Assembly (NCBI GenBank): GCA_039090855.1
Contig: CM077006.1
Coordinates: 50,229,336 to 50,293,335 of the forward strand
Reading direction: 5' to 3'
Source: Macrothele yani
Lineage: Eukaryota; Arthropoda; Arachnida; Araneae; Macrothelidae
Length of the DNA: 64,000 nt
In this document: positions 11,501-22,838 of the stretch, piece by piece
Position numbering within the stretch: position 1 is the first letter of the stretch
How the letters are laid out: each line of letters starts with the position of its first letter
The notes under the pieces: model-generated
Told to the model about the DNA's origin: nothing
The model's database searches: none
What the model saw: the letters and a program-made list of their open reading frames with translations, nothing else
Program-made: the position numbers and the translations under genes

Positions 11501-11540
11501 CTGATGAAGGACTCCATGGGAGTCTGAAAGATCTTATGAG
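11501..11540 (+). ncRNA. Hammerhead-ribozyme-like motif, right arm of PLE2
   Basis: CTGATGA at 11501-11507 and GAAA at 11526-11529 flank a 7-bp stem (GGACTCC / GGAGTCT) with loop ATG. CUGANGA-stemII-GAAA is the hammerhead core, and PLE terminal repeats are known carriers of hammerheads. An extra A before the stem and an uncertain stem III (GATCTTA) are against full function. The identical motif in the other arm suggests it belongs to the repeat. Confidence 0.4.
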
Positions 11541-11653
11541 TGTCATTTTAATCTTTGTATATAGTTCATTAAAATGTAATTTTACGAAGTACATCTGTCA
11601 TCTTCAGACTTCGTTTTAATCGTGCATAACACAGCGTTTTTACCTGATCATTG

Positions 11654-12061
11654 AGTTTTATTCTGCACGCACCATCATAATCATCAAAGGACGACTATGC
11701 TATGGTATGCACAGTTTGCGTTGCCAGTTCCTCAGCTGTGGGAAGGGATGGTTTAAGCTTGCTATCCACATCTTGCCCATATTAGAACTCAGATCCAATA
11801 GGAACAACTATTAAAAGCCTAAGCTTTTAATCACTGGAAAAACATATGAGAGTTAACACTACATAATTTATCTGATTATGCACTATTAAATATTATCTGG
11901 ATTTTACCATACAGAAATAACTGCCTTTACTGCAAAGTGGAGCTGAAACCCATTTGACTGATAGTTCAAGTCAGTTACAGAGTCAAGGGCTATCAATCAC
12001 TTTTTCATTTCAACAGAAGATTAAGACAGACTGACTGGAGACTTTCTTTAATTTACACATA
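11654..12061. other. Intronic sequence, nothing recognised
   Basis: About 400 bp with no coding or repeat signature beyond ordinary AT-richness. Confidence 0.4.
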
Positions 12062-12185
12062 GCACTAATGCTGAGGAATTATAGTTGTTTGAAATCATCA
12101 TCAATAATATTTAATCACTCCATAGTAATTTTATTTCATTAAACAAAACTCATTAAAATTACAGAGATTTACATTTCAGATATAA
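12062..12185 (+). repeat. Left member of a diverged direct repeat flanking a LINE
   Basis: From 'GCACTAATGCTGAGGAATTA' to TTTACATTTCAG this matches 15980-16115 in the same orientation, with small indels. The pair brackets the LINE at 12215-15935. Confidence 0.6.
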
Positions 12186-12214
12186 CGGTGATCAGACTGA
12201 ATGCAAGAACTGTC

Positions 12215-12617
12215 ATGGTATCAGCTTGCTGAGTGTGCCAGGGAGGTAAAGAATTCGGAAAGGTCATTATTGATAAGGTACAGTCTTACATCAGAGAGAG
12301 CATTGAATGTACAGAATAGTTTTATGCTGGTAATGGCAGCAATAATCAAATTTTTGTGTTACGTTTGATGATTGAAAAGTACCTGTCTGCTGGTAAGAAA
12401 GTTTTTGCTGCCTTCATAGATTTAGAGAAAGCTTATGACCGAGCAAATAGGATACTTTTTGGAATATACTTTATAAATATGGTATTACTGGGAATCTGCT
12501 TAATAGTATGAAAGTCCTGGTAGTAGAGCATGTGTACGAGTGAATGCTGTTTTATCAAAATGGTTTTATTGCTGCAGGAGTCAGACAAAGTTGTGTAATG
12601 TTACCATGGCTGTTTAA
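12215..12617 (+). pseudogene. LINE reverse transcriptase, upstream piece
   Basis: Degenerate frames give IEKYLSAGKKVFAAFIDLEK followed by AYDRAN, the conserved RT motif with its first catalytic Asp, and then a 'GVRQ-C' type segment just before 12617. The rest of the same LINE resumes at 14951: the DD41D transposon at 12620-14948 split it. Another copy (51839-52850) shows the uninterrupted junction 'CCATGGCTGTTTAATAT'. Many stops are present. Confidence 0.75.
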
Positions 12618-12619
12618 TA

Positions 12620-14948
12620 CAGGATTTCTCAAAAGTCCTTGACACACTTAAAAAATTTATTTGAAAAAAACTATTCAGAATATGAACATAATTTTTGCAC
12701 ATTTTGTTAACTCACATAACAAAGATTTTTTGTTGCCCAAATAGGTCACTAGGTGGTGCATCTGATCCAATCACAAGGTTAGTTGAAAAAATGTCTACTG
12801 CAGCAAAGAAAGTGACATGTGTTGGTTGATTTTTAGAAATTAAATCTGTTATCCAACTGCAAAGAAATTTTTATTCGAAATTTGGCAAACATCCTCCAAA
12901 TTGTAATAGCATGTTAGCTTGACACAAGAAGTTTCTGGAAAATGGGAGTGTCCTTGATAGGCCAAGATGTGGAAGACCAAGCACGGCTGAAGGCAATGTC
13001 AAAAGCATTCGTGAAGCCTTTTCATGCATCCCTACTAAATTGATACGAACTGCTGCAAAGAAATTGGCAGGTCCTCGTGCAACAGTGCATCAAGCCTTGC
13101 ACTAAAAACTTTGGCTATATGCCTACAAAATGCATATATTGTAAACTTTACAGCCGGATGGCAAGCCAAGCTGTTTTAACTTTGCTGTGGACATGCTAAA
13201 TCATCTAGAGGAAGATATTTACTTCCCACGAAACATTGTTTTTACAGATGAAGCAACTTTTCATGATTCAGGTAAAGTCAACCTCCACAATATCAGAATT
13301 TGGGGGTCTGAGAATCTACATCACTTCATCGGACATGTCCAGGATAGTCCTGAATATGTGGTGTGACTTAATGGCTGTTCATGTGATCGAACCTTTGCAT
13401 TTTACAGAATCCACAGTCACAAAAGAAATTTATTTGGACATAATTCGAATTTTTCTGTCCCTCAAATTTGCCATTTACATCCTAAAATCATTTGACAACA
13501 AGATGGTGCACCACCATATTGGGGTAAGGTTAAGCAAATTTTTTTAAATACGGAATTTCCAACCAGGTGGATTGGATGAGATGGGCCCATCCCATGGCCT
13601 CCCCGTTCTCCAGATCTCACACCTCTAGACTTCTTCTTGTGGGGATATGTGAAAGACAAAGTTTATTCATCCAAAGTGCAAAGTGTTGACGAACTGAAAA
13701 CTCGAATAGTTGCTGCAATTGCATCTGTTACAGAATTCACTTTGGCACATACATGGGCAGAGATTGAATATCAGATTAATGTACTTCACTCAACAAAAGG
13801 TACACATATTGAAGTTTATAAACTACTAGCTTTACTACCTGGCTTTGCCCGGAATTTAGGCTTATTAATTTCATATTCCCTTATATGTCACTGAAAAAAA
13901 TCTGGGGGAAAATTGATGCTTGCAAGAAAGAATAAAGCTGATTTCACAAATTCGGTCATTACAAATTATTTATTCATAGTGTGATTATTTCAGCACTTGG
14001 CCGTACACAACATTTTTGGTTTCTCCTACATCGGCGACAATATATAATTTTGTTGGATCCTTTGCACTTGGCATTCCAACATACAGCTGTAGAATCAAAT
14101 GGACCAAAAGCATTACGAATTATTCAACACGCGTCCAGGAGACACAGCATTGGAACACTGACTGAACAAAATTCGTTAACAATTTGTTATCGACGATCAA
14201 AGGCATCACATGCTTTCAGTTTCGGACATCTTTGAGGGGCGAATCTCTGGGATAAAAAAGCTAAAAAACGTATCTTTGAGAATATTTTATGAAACTGGCT
14301 GAAATTTTAATGAACACCATAAATCGTTAATAGGAACATGACCTCCAAATTTCGCCTGAATTGGTAAATAACTTTTTTAAATTAGCCACCAAAATTTTAT
14401 TAACCGTTTCTGTATTGTATATTTCTGTTTACCAATTACTTAAAAATTCCATGCCTATTTTAAAAAGTTTTGACCGGATTCCGGTGATATTTTGAGGGAC
14501 TCCTCTTATTATCAATTCATGGTGTTGATAAAATTTTCAGCCTGTTTCGTTAAGATTTCGCAAAGTTAGTTTTTGCATTTTTTTATGTATGTTCTCAAAG
14601 AATAGAAACACCAGTGGATAAATGCAGTCACGTGCTTTCAGATTTGGAACAGATAACGATGACGTAGCAAACAACGCTGACTTTATTGAGTAGTTTATAA
14701 TTAATTCATAACTCGCAAACGGAACAACTTAGAGATCTTAAAATAGCTGTGTTGACCTAGAAATTCCAGTATTAATAAGCTATGCAAATTTCACGATGCC
14801 ACAGTTTGGCGTTCGAGAGTTTTTGCTGCTTCAGACAAACAGACGTTTTGTGTTTTATATATAAGATATAAACAAAAAAAAAATTTGGAAGTTGACAATT
14901 TTTTTTAATAAATATTTAAAATGTGTCAAGGACTTTCAGAACACCCTG
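12620..14948 (+). mobile_element. DD41D (rosa-like) Tc1/mariner-superfamily element inserted in a LINE
   Basis: Terminal inverted repeats (CAGGATTTCTCAAAAGTCC near 12620 and the complement of AGTCCTTGACACATT-type sequence at 14921-14948) are flanked by TA (12618-12619 and 14949-14950). At 2.3 kb it is longer than usual. About 1 kb after the transposase remnant (13900-14900) matches nothing I recognise and may be another insertion. LINE sequence continues directly on both sides. Confidence 0.82.
12790..13800 (+). pseudogene. DD41D transposase, broken
   Basis: Frames in order give an HTH region (RPRCGRPSTAEG), FTDEATFHDSGK (first Asp), then QQDGAPPYWG (second Asp) and PRSPDLTPLDFFLWGY (third Asp), ending VKDKVYSSK and WAEIEYQINVL. 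Counting from QQD to the D of PLD gives 41 intervening residues, with one stop inside. That spacing defines the rosa-like DD41D group. At least six stops or shifts are present. Confidence 0.8.
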
Positions 14949-14950
14949 TA

Positions 14951-15935
14951 TAATTATAAATGTGTGCATGTGTGATGCCAAATTTATGTCTTGGTAAGAT
15001 CTGTGTGAGCAGATTGCTATACACTGATGATACAGTCCTGTTGGCAAGAGAGCAAAACTGAGTTGCAGAGCATGTTGGCCTGGATGTACGAAGTTTGTAT
15101 GAAATTCAAAATGAGTATAAATGAGGGAAAACCCAAAGTTATGGTTTCTGAGCAAGGAACTGTTAATACTAAATGCAAGGTAAGTCTAAATGGCACAGTG
15201 ACTGACTAGGTGAACGAGTTTTCATATTTGGGAAGCATGTTTGATAGAGCGAACAAATTAGATGGTCAAATTGATAAGCGAGTGAATTTTTCATTGAAAG
15301 TCATTCCTATGAAATCCTCCTGCTTCAGGAGGATTTCATAGGAATGATGGTTTCTTAAGAGAATCCCAAATGGCTGTGTATGATAACTGTTCCTACTCTG
15401 ATGTACAGCAGTGAAACCTGGGTACTGCAGAAAAGACATAGGAGGCATTTGTGTGCTAGGGAGATGCATTACTTATGGAGAGGTTGTGGGAAGACACATT
15501 CTAATCATGTGAGGAATGAGGAAGTGTTGCAGTTGTGTAATGTGAGGCAAAATGTTGTAAGGTGGAGACTAATATTCTTAGGTGGTTTGGCCATGTTGAA
15601 AGAATGAGTGATGAGATGCTTACTAAGAGAATTTTTTCAGCCCAAGTGGAAGGAAAGAAAGATAGATGAAGGCCAAGGAAATCATGTGAAGACTGGATTC
15701 AGGAAAGTCAGCTTGAGAAAAAAATTATATGAAATACAAAAGGTCTTGTGTGCAATGCATGATGGAATGTCAGCAAAGCTTGAGCTGTGTATAAAGATAG
15801 CTGAAAATGGAGACATCTGGTACACCAACAATAAGTAAAATCTAGTTCCATGAGTTAAACATTTATCTGGCAAATTTTCTTTCTTTGGAGGAACTAACCT
15901 CTGAATCTCAGCGAACAGCTTAATTATATATATGT
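14951..15935 (+). pseudogene. LINE reverse transcriptase, downstream piece and 3' UTR
   Basis: Continuation of 12215-12617. Frames encode RLLYTDDTVLLARE (the YxDD catalytic box), LAWMYEVCMKFKMSINEGK, FSYLGSMFDRANK and later ...RNEEVLQLCNVRQN and WFGHVERMSDEM-like segments, matching the copies at 50510-50985 and 51839-52850. A local inverted duplication, GAAATCCTCCTGCTTC / GAGGATTTC, lies at 15300-15345. The end is marked by 'CTCTGAATCTCAG' and a TATG/TGTG microsatellite (15925-15960). Confidence 0.78.
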
Positions 15936-15979
15936 ATGTATGTGCGTGAGCGTGTGTGTGTGCAAGTTGCTTTACTTCA

Positions 15980-16115
15980 CTGCAAAAATAGCACTAATGT
16001 TGAAGAATTATAATTGTTTGAAGTTATTGCCTATAATATTTTATCACAAAAATCACCTCACCGTAATTTTACTCCATTAAAAAATCTTTAAAATTACAGA
16101 GGTTTACATTTCAGT
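15980..16115 (+). repeat. Right member of the direct repeat flanking a LINE
   Basis: Pairs with 12062-12185. It shares AGCACTAATGTTGAAGAATT, 'AATATTTTATCAC' and TTTACATTTCAG. A third partial echo, TTACTTCATTGCAAAAG, follows at 16127. Confidence 0.6.
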
Positions 16116-16364
16116 TATGCTTTGCTTTACTTCATTGCAAAAGTATTAATGTTCTGTTGTACTATAATTAAAGGTCTCCCTACAATGTATACAATTTTTT
16201 TTTACAAAAGTGAAGAAGAACATGTACTTCTAGAAACATATATTTCCATATATGTTGCATCAAATCACTTTGAACTTTTGTCAAAAATCTGCAAATGGCA
16301 AAAATTTTTCTGGTGCATGTGTATTTACTCACTTAGCTCATTGAAATTTTATCTTTAATCTCAC

Positions 16365-16500
16365 AAAATATGTATGTATCACTAAGCTGTTAACTGAGAA
16401 TAATAGCTTAGCTCCTCAAAAGATCACCAGCCAAATAAATGTTGCTGATGGTGCTAGATTTTACTTACTGTTAATGTATCAAACACCTCCATTCACAGCA
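16365..16500 (-). mobile_element. LINE 3' UTR fragment
   Basis: The reverse complement matches the 3' UTR of the LINE copies at 15800-15930 and 52740-52840, including GTTTGATACA and 'AACAGCTTAGTG'. No coding part remains. Confidence 0.6.
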
Positions 16501-16561
16501 ATTTTGACACACAACTCAAACTTTACAGGCATCCATCACACACAAGACTTTTTGTACTTCT

Positions 16562-17247
16562 TCAGGAAGACGCTTTGACGTCTGTAAGTTCTGTTTTACA
16601 CGTTCCGTAAAGTGGATACAGTCTGTGATGGTGCATTAACTTATTCAATTAAAATATAAATCAGTTAATTGAGCCTAGGTGAAACGCGCGTCAGATGATA
16701 GAGACTGTGGACGGTATGAGGTGGTGTATATAACGATTTTAACTGGAATCTTTTAAAGCTTTTAAATTTTTTATGAACCTGACCAAACTTGAAGACTTCC
16801 TCAGCAATTCCAAGAAAGTGCAGCATTGACGAGATAGCCCTAAAGGCCAAGTACGACGTGGAACTTCAAGTGATATGCAAATAGTAACTCTTAACTCAAG
16901 AATCTTTAATTGTTATCTGGAAACCTTTACTCATTCAATATGATGTCGACACAGCCAGAACGGAGCTAACCCTAACATCTGGACATATCCGAAGTAGGGT
17001 ACAACTTATGACGAAATGGCTCTCGAACTAACCCTAACAACTGACCATATTGAAGCAAGATACAACTTTGGACAAAGAAACTCAATAACTACTGACGTTG
17101 CACTGAACACGCACTTCCGTGAGTAACATCTTTAGGACTTTTAACTGATTTATATTTTAATTGAATAAGTTAATGCACCACCACAGACTGTATCCACTTT
17201 ACAGAACGTGTAAAATAGAACTTACAGACATCAAAGCGTCTTCCTGA
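16562..17247. repeat. Foldback element with about 106-bp inverted arms
   Basis: Arms 16562-16667 and 17142-17247 are near-perfect inverted copies, running from TCAGGAAGACGCTTTGA to AATATAAATCAGTTA. The 474-bp loop includes GCCTAGGTGAAACGCGCGTC at about 16673-16692, which resembles the 3' half of a hammerhead (GAAAC...GUC) without a good CUGANGA. The arms may therefore be PLE terminal repeats, but no coding remnant supports this. Confidence 0.75.
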
Positions 17248-17488
17248 TGAACCTTGTGGTCAAGTAATTGTATGTGAACTTTATGATAGAATCACATGAG
17301 ATATAATGCTTTTGTACTTCATATTATCTTTTTCCTTTTCAAGGTTTGTACTCTTACAAGCAAAATAAGGACAAGCATTTTTCAAGGGCTTTTTAAAACC
17401 AAATTATCCTATGTGTCTGCTGTCGGTCAGCCGGCAGGCAAGTATTTTATTAAGTTCAAACCATTAAACTTAGCTGGGATGGGCTCAC

Positions 17489-18121
17489 CAAAATAGTAGA
17501 ATGTAGACGTACGATGTCTGCAGATAGTTTTTGCTTGTAGATTACAAAAAATAAAAATGAAAGCACTTACTCAAAGATTTACTCAGATTAATATACTTAA
17601 TCCTATTTTAATTTGAAGAACTTTCAGTTATTTTTCAACATCTTCTATTCTGTCCTCTAGATTCTATCAAGGCCGGTTTTCAATGTATAAGAACTGTATC
17701 AGTTCCGTTTACACAGAAAGAATTTAAATTTCATTGCCAGGTTCCTCTTGCAGCTGCCAGTTATTAAATTAAAATATTTCCGTTATGTATTTTGTAAGTC
17801 TACTATTTTTGAATTAAGTTGTTGAAAATGCAAATTATAATTTTTAAAGATTAATTGATGGAACTGTTTTTCTGGATACAAAAACTTTCTTTAATTAGTC
17901 TCTTGTTTTTTTATGAGGTTCATAATCCATTATTTTAATATTTTGCCATAAAGGTCTATCTTACACACATTGCTGCACATTCAATTATATGTTCTAATAA
18001 TTATTTATTGTTTTATCAATTTTTCTTTAAATTACCTTATTCTACTGTTATCAAGGTTCGCAGCAAGTTTTTTGTTTCAATGGTTGTGTGTGCAGATACA
18101 TTTTATTTTTATACAACTCTG
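17489..18121 (+). mobile_element. hAT-type MITE with 8-bp target duplication
   Basis: GGGCTCAC occurs on both sides (17481-17488 and 18122-18129). The ends are imperfect inverted repeats (CAAAATAGTAGAA at the start; complement of CAGAGTTGTATAAAA at the end). An 8-bp duplication and CA-starting ends fit the hAT superfamily. A longer relative in reverse orientation lies at 35258-37027, also with an 8-bp duplication. No transposase was found. Confidence 0.75.
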
Positions 18122-18129
18122 GGGCTCAC

Positions 18130-18810
18130 TTTCAATGACCTGCCTGTTACCTCCTGCCTCCCTGTTGATTTATTTTATTAACTTTGAATTGCCCTCCTGT
18201 AGGTGTTTTTTAAAATAATTTCATTTTGTGGAATATTTTGAAAGGGAACATTTTCTTATTCATCTTCTGGTATGATATTTATTGTTTGCTTTAACTTTTT
18301 ATTTTTGATGCGTGACTAAGTTCTAACACTTGTTGCTCACTCTGGTTTTTAATTCATCTGAGGGGAGGGGCAGAATTGCATGGGAGAGAGAACACAACAA
18401 AACAACAGTACGAGAATCACAGAACATCCTGGGCTGTTTGCTGGTAAGACTACTGTGAGGGTGGGGTTAGACTGAGTCACAGTGCATTCTGAGGTTGTAA
18501 AAGTCATGGGGGGGGGTATAATCAGGAGATGAAGGGTCCACGCATGAAGCATAAGCAATTCTTAGAAGTTCCACACTCCAGAAAGAATTCATCCCCAACC
18601 CAATTCAACAGAAGCCCATCACGATTTGTGAATACATCATTCCACTTATCTTACTCCCAAAGCTGATGTCTTACTCCATAGTGATGTCATAGCCAAGGTA
18701 CTAGCTATGCATGTGCTCCCCTGAATGGAATGCAACTTCTGCACTATTTGATCAGTTTGGTGCTTTTATCAGAAATACACAGAAATCTCCAATACACACA
18801 GTAATGCAAT
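18130..18810. other. Intronic sequence, nothing recognised
   Basis: T-rich on the left, mixed on the right. No repeat partner was found in this window. Confidence 0.35.
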
Positions 18811-20094
18811 ACCAAAAGTAATGCAAAAGTGGGCATAACTGTTTTATTAACTCACAGAGGTCATTCAAATTGCACATGTTGGTAGAGTAACTCTTCCTCT
18901 ATATTAACCCTTCTTCTTCATTGCAAGTAAATAATTGATTACAAGCAGAAGCAGCGTGCAGTCATTGAGTTCTTCACGGAGGAAGGGTGCAGGCTGTCCA
19001 ACATCCACAGAAGGCTACAGAATGTTTACGGATATGGCACCATTGGCAAGAGCAATGTGCACAGATGGATGAAGAAATTTAAAGAAGGGGAAACCAGCAT
19101 TGAAGACAAACCACGCAGTGGGAGACCATTATCTGCGACCACTGACACGGATTGTCAGGGAGTGGATGAATTGATTCGTGCGGAGAGACGAGTCGCAATC
19201 CGTGAGTTTGTAGCACAACTGGACTTATGTCACAATGCCATATAGATGATGGTAGAAGACTTAGGGTGTCGGAAAGTGTGTGCAAAGTGGGTACCTCGGC
19301 AGTTGACACCCGATTTGAAGGAGAGAAGGGTGGAAGTCTGCCCTGCTCTGCTGGAAGCATTTGACCAATGAAGACACATTTTTTTTCTGATCTTGTGACA
19401 AGAGATGAAACGTGGGCATATCTTTACAATCCGAAAACAAAGAATCAATCCATGGAATGGTGTCGCACCTCTTTACCAAGACCTAAGAAGTTCAAAAGCC
19501 AGCGATCAGCACAGAAAGTCATGGTGACTGTTTTATGGGATGACAGGGGTGACATTCTTCTTGATTTTCTAGAACGTGGCAGTACCATGACTAGCGAGCG
19601 GTACACTGACACACTCAAGAAGCTTAGAGAAGCCATAAGGAGGAACAAACCGAACAAGAATCTGAAAAGGATCCATATTCACCGTAACAATTCGAGACCA
19701 CACACATTTTTGGCAACAAATCAGGCGATCAGCAAATTAGACTGGTCTGTGATCCCCCCATCCACCCCCATCCACCGTACAGCCCAGATCTGGTGCCCTC
19801 CAACTTCCACCTGTTTCATATAATGAAGGACAGTCTCTGGGACAATAATTTGATGACACAGACGAGGTGAAAGCGGTTGTGAAGAAGTGGGTACAACAGT
19901 CCACACCTGAATTTTTCAAACAGGATTTGAGAATTGGGTTCAACGATGGCGCAAATGCATTGCTTGTGATGGAGACTATGTTGAGTAGTACCTTTGTATA
20001 AAGGAAGAGTTACTCTACCAACATGTGCAATTTGAACGACCTGTCAGTTAATAAAAAAAGTTATGCCCACTTTTGCATTACTTTTGGTACAACC
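18811..20094 (+). mobile_element. Mariner element with about 100-bp inverted repeats (copy D)
   Basis: The left end reads ACCAAAAGTAATGCAAAAGT from 18811 and the right end is its complement up to 20091. The inverted similarity continues inward to about 18910 and 19996, through 'CAAATTGCACATGTTGG', which is long for mariner. The relative at 34643-37653 keeps the outer repeat but has lost this inner part on its left. The transposase gene is broken. Confidence 0.85.
18935..19988 (+). pseudogene. Mariner transposase, broken (copy D)
   Basis: The N-terminus, with its start now TTG where copy E has ATG, gives GCRLSNIHRRLQNVYG, VHRWMKKFKEGE and PRSGRPLSAT. After a frameshift near 19366 come VTRDETWAYLYNP (first Asp) and LLDFLERGSTMTSERYTDTL. 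The second catalytic position reads HRNNSRPH (Asn for Asp). The third, after SPDLVPS, is Asn (codon 19802-19804). It ends with the typical CDGDYVE. Several stops and shifts are present. Confidence 0.85.
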
Positions 20095-20179
20095 CTTATA
20101 AGGTTTTAGCACAAACAATTATTTAACACATCCTCTTTCATATCACTACTTAAAAACATTAAAAAAAATGTTTTTCATC

Positions 20180-20480
20180 GTTTTCAAGGAGTGTACAAAC
20201 CATGCCTTTACAACATTCCTGAATCTGGTCCTACTGTGATTTCCTCAGCCTTCCACTAATTTTCTTTCTGGTGACTTGGACTGAATAAATTGTCTTAGTT
20301 AGCACCTAATCACTCATCCTTTCAACATGGCCAAACCACCTTAAAATATCTGTCTTCACCTTACTAATAACATTTTGCTTCACATTACAAATCTGCAACA
20401 CTTCTTCAGAAAACATCTTGCACATCTCTGCAGCACAAATGACTCCTTCTCTTGGAGTACCCAGGTTTCACTATTTCTAC
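20180..20480 (-). pseudogene. LINE fragment, C-terminal coding end
   Basis: The reverse complement matches the LINE copies at 15450-15720 and 52380-52640: SETWVLQ-like, CNVKQNV-like, RWFGHVERMSD and GRPRK-like segments. It is broken by stops. Confidence 0.7.
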
Positions 20481-20926
20481 TGCATTTTTTTTCACCAAGC
20501 ATTTTATGGCTTTCCTTCAAAACCTGTTTCTCACAGTTGATTTTTATAGGATTTTTATAGTAAAATAACTTTCAATAATTAGCAGAAATTACACAACAAC
20601 AGAGTATATTCCAGTAATTTGTTCTTATTCTTTAAAAAAAATTTTAAACCACCTGCATTTACCATAATGACTTGGATCATTTTAATAATTGTATTTGCAT
20701 GGTGATGAATTATCTTCTCAAGATCATACATATGTGAGAATAATATGCAAATGTTAATGATGAAGATATGCTAAACAGTTTTGTTTTAAGTTTCTTTAAA
20801 ATATGTATGTTTTAAAATCACATTTTTTTTTTCAGAAGTAGTCTTAATTTTTAGTCTCCTACTATCTCAAGAATTTACTTCAATTTTTTTCTGTATGAAT
20901 TTTAAACTAAAGTATAATTAACTTAC

Positions 20927-20978
20927 TTCAAAAATATCTGCATCTTTAGAACCTTTAAATAAGAAGTGTTCATCTACC
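20927..20978 (-). CDS. nup188: nup188 coding exon (fourth in window), 52 bp
   Basis: Minus-strand exon with acceptor TTTATTTCAG (ending at 20979) and donor GTAAGT (20926-20921). Its first base completes an ATG codon begun by the exon at 27382-27453. It then reads VDEHFLFKGSKDADIFE and ends in phase 0, as the next exon requires. Vertebrate NUP188 has a charged, poorly conserved stretch of about the same length here, so support rests on splice sites and phase more than on identity. Confidence 0.82.
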
Positions 20979-21640
20979 CTGAAATAAAATAATATCAAAA
21001 TTAGTATATACAGATACAGTTTTGTAAGTGAATGACTAAAATATATCTATATGTACTAACTATTCAACAAATTTCAACTGTTCATAAGGAAGGAGTTTAT
21101 TGGTTTTCAAATAATATGTTGATACATACATAAAACTTAATTTCCATTTCTTATTTAAAACTGTATATCCCAATTATTATTATTTATTTATTTATTTTTT
21201 AGTTTTTTTGCCTGAAAGAAGTATTGTTGTAGGATCATTTTCAAAGTTTCATGAAAGAGAGCAGAAGTATGTTGACAAAATACTGAAAAACAAAGCTGAA
21301 ATATTGTTATTCATCAGTTACAATAAGACAACATTGGTGGTGCAGGGAGTGATATTTTCAAAGTTTGGAAGCAGTACTTGAAGTTCAATGGACATGAACA
21401 TTTATCTCGGTATGATTACTAACTGCCTAGAACCTACAAATTAATTTTTCAAAAGATCCCATTACATGGTGCTCAGATTGTTACTTGAATTCTGAATAAA
21501 ATCTGGTACATATATTTATCCAAAAACAAATGTCTAATTCTAATGAAAGTCTAAACATATGCTTCTCTCATTTCTAGTAGCATTCAATTTTTCTGAGTTG
21601 ATGTCAGATGAAAACTCCGAGTGATATCAAACTGCATATT

Positions 21641-21677
<37 letters not shown>

Positions 21678-22609
21678 GAAGGAAAGAGAAAAACATTGTT
21701 TATAGCTCCAAAAAGAGCATATCCTATCAGGCAACAGGGTCTAAGTTTGAACCAAGATGGGATCAGATATACTTTCTACACCAATAAAATGATGCAGAAC
21801 AAAAAAATGATGCACAGTACAAACAAAATACTGCATGAGTTCTAGCAGTTACCAATATCTTATTTTAAAAGAAATTTAGTAGCAAATGAATATACTGGAA
21901 CTGAGTCTTGCTCAGTAGGTAAAGTTCAATGGTGCAAGGGTCATGAATAACAAAAATAAAAATAAATGCATCGTGAAGAAACAAACACACAGGGACTAAA
22001 ATTGATCTAACTGTATACTGTACTCCTGGGAGACACAACTTTGGACTAAGTATTGTTGTACAAAATTCTGCTGCCATTCAATTTAACAGCTATCTATCTG
22101 TAGCTAAATTACTGGTCACACACTACAAACTATACTCTGCAGGCAACAGGCAATTACATAGTGAGCTACCAGCTACTAATGGATATCAAGTAATTGCATT
22201 ACAACCTACCACAACCAAAATGATGTTTACACACAGCTTAAAAGAACACTATCAGTAGTTAAATACTACTGCAGGAGAACAGCATTCTAAAGGCAGCTAA
22301 ACTGTAGATATTGTCCAAGAGCTGCTAGCAACCAAAATAAAATGCAGTTCCATTGTATTGGAACAGTTCAATATACTCATTCCAATGCAGTTTTATTGCA
22401 TTGGAATGAACAATATACATATCTTTCATCCTAAGTTTCTATGGCACATGATGAAATTATCCACATGAACTTTTTTGAGCTTGCCCATAAGCAAGCAGGA
22501 AATCTATCAAACAAAATTTTCCACTATCTCGCAGCTGTTATAATTCATGTATGGTATGTTTCATATTCTAAACTGCACTAAAATTTCATTTCCTTGCCCA
22601 TCATAATAT
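20979..22609. other. Intronic sequence with microsatellite and hairpin
   Basis: No gene was recognised. A 50-codon open stretch on the plus strand at about 21195-21380, preceded by a T-rich tract and TAG, has no donor and no family I know. A hairpin with 11-bp arms (CATTCCAATGC / GCATTGGAATG) is at 22379-22408. The (CA)n tract is listed separately. Confidence 0.4.
21641..21675. repeat. (CA)n microsatellite
   Basis: Uninterrupted CA dinucleotides over about 34 bp. Confidence 0.95.
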
Positions 22610-22838
22610 GATATGCCAGATATGTTGATGACATCCTCCCAGTCTAGCAACATTACGAATATCTGAAAGACTCCCAAATACAATTAAAGCAACCTTCTGT
22701 CCTCCTATAAAACTAAAAACCAAACTGGGAAAATTAACAATCTTTCTCAATCTATACTACAAAACAATCACTATCTAGTTTTTAAAAAATACTGAGAATT
22801 AATCATTAATGTGAATAAAAGGGATTATATATTGAGTA

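Larger units (their letters stand above)
10334..11653 (+). mobile_element. Penelope-like element remnant with inverted terminal repeats (PLE2)
   Basis: A 646-bp core with the end of a PLE open frame lies between inverted arms 10334-10668 and 11315-11653 (about 335 bp each, with scattered mismatches). Penelope-like elements typically carry long terminal repeats that may be direct or inverted, with heavily truncated 5' ends. Each arm contains CTGATGA ... GAAA around a strong hairpin, discussed separately. The reverse transcriptase part is missing. Confidence 0.75.

Noticed and set aside
21195..21380. Plus-strand open stretch after a T-rich tract (LPERSIVVGSFSKFHEREQK...)
   Set aside because: No donor, no recognised family, and it lies in an intron of a minus-strand gene. 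An open run of this length is possible by chance in AT-rich DNA.
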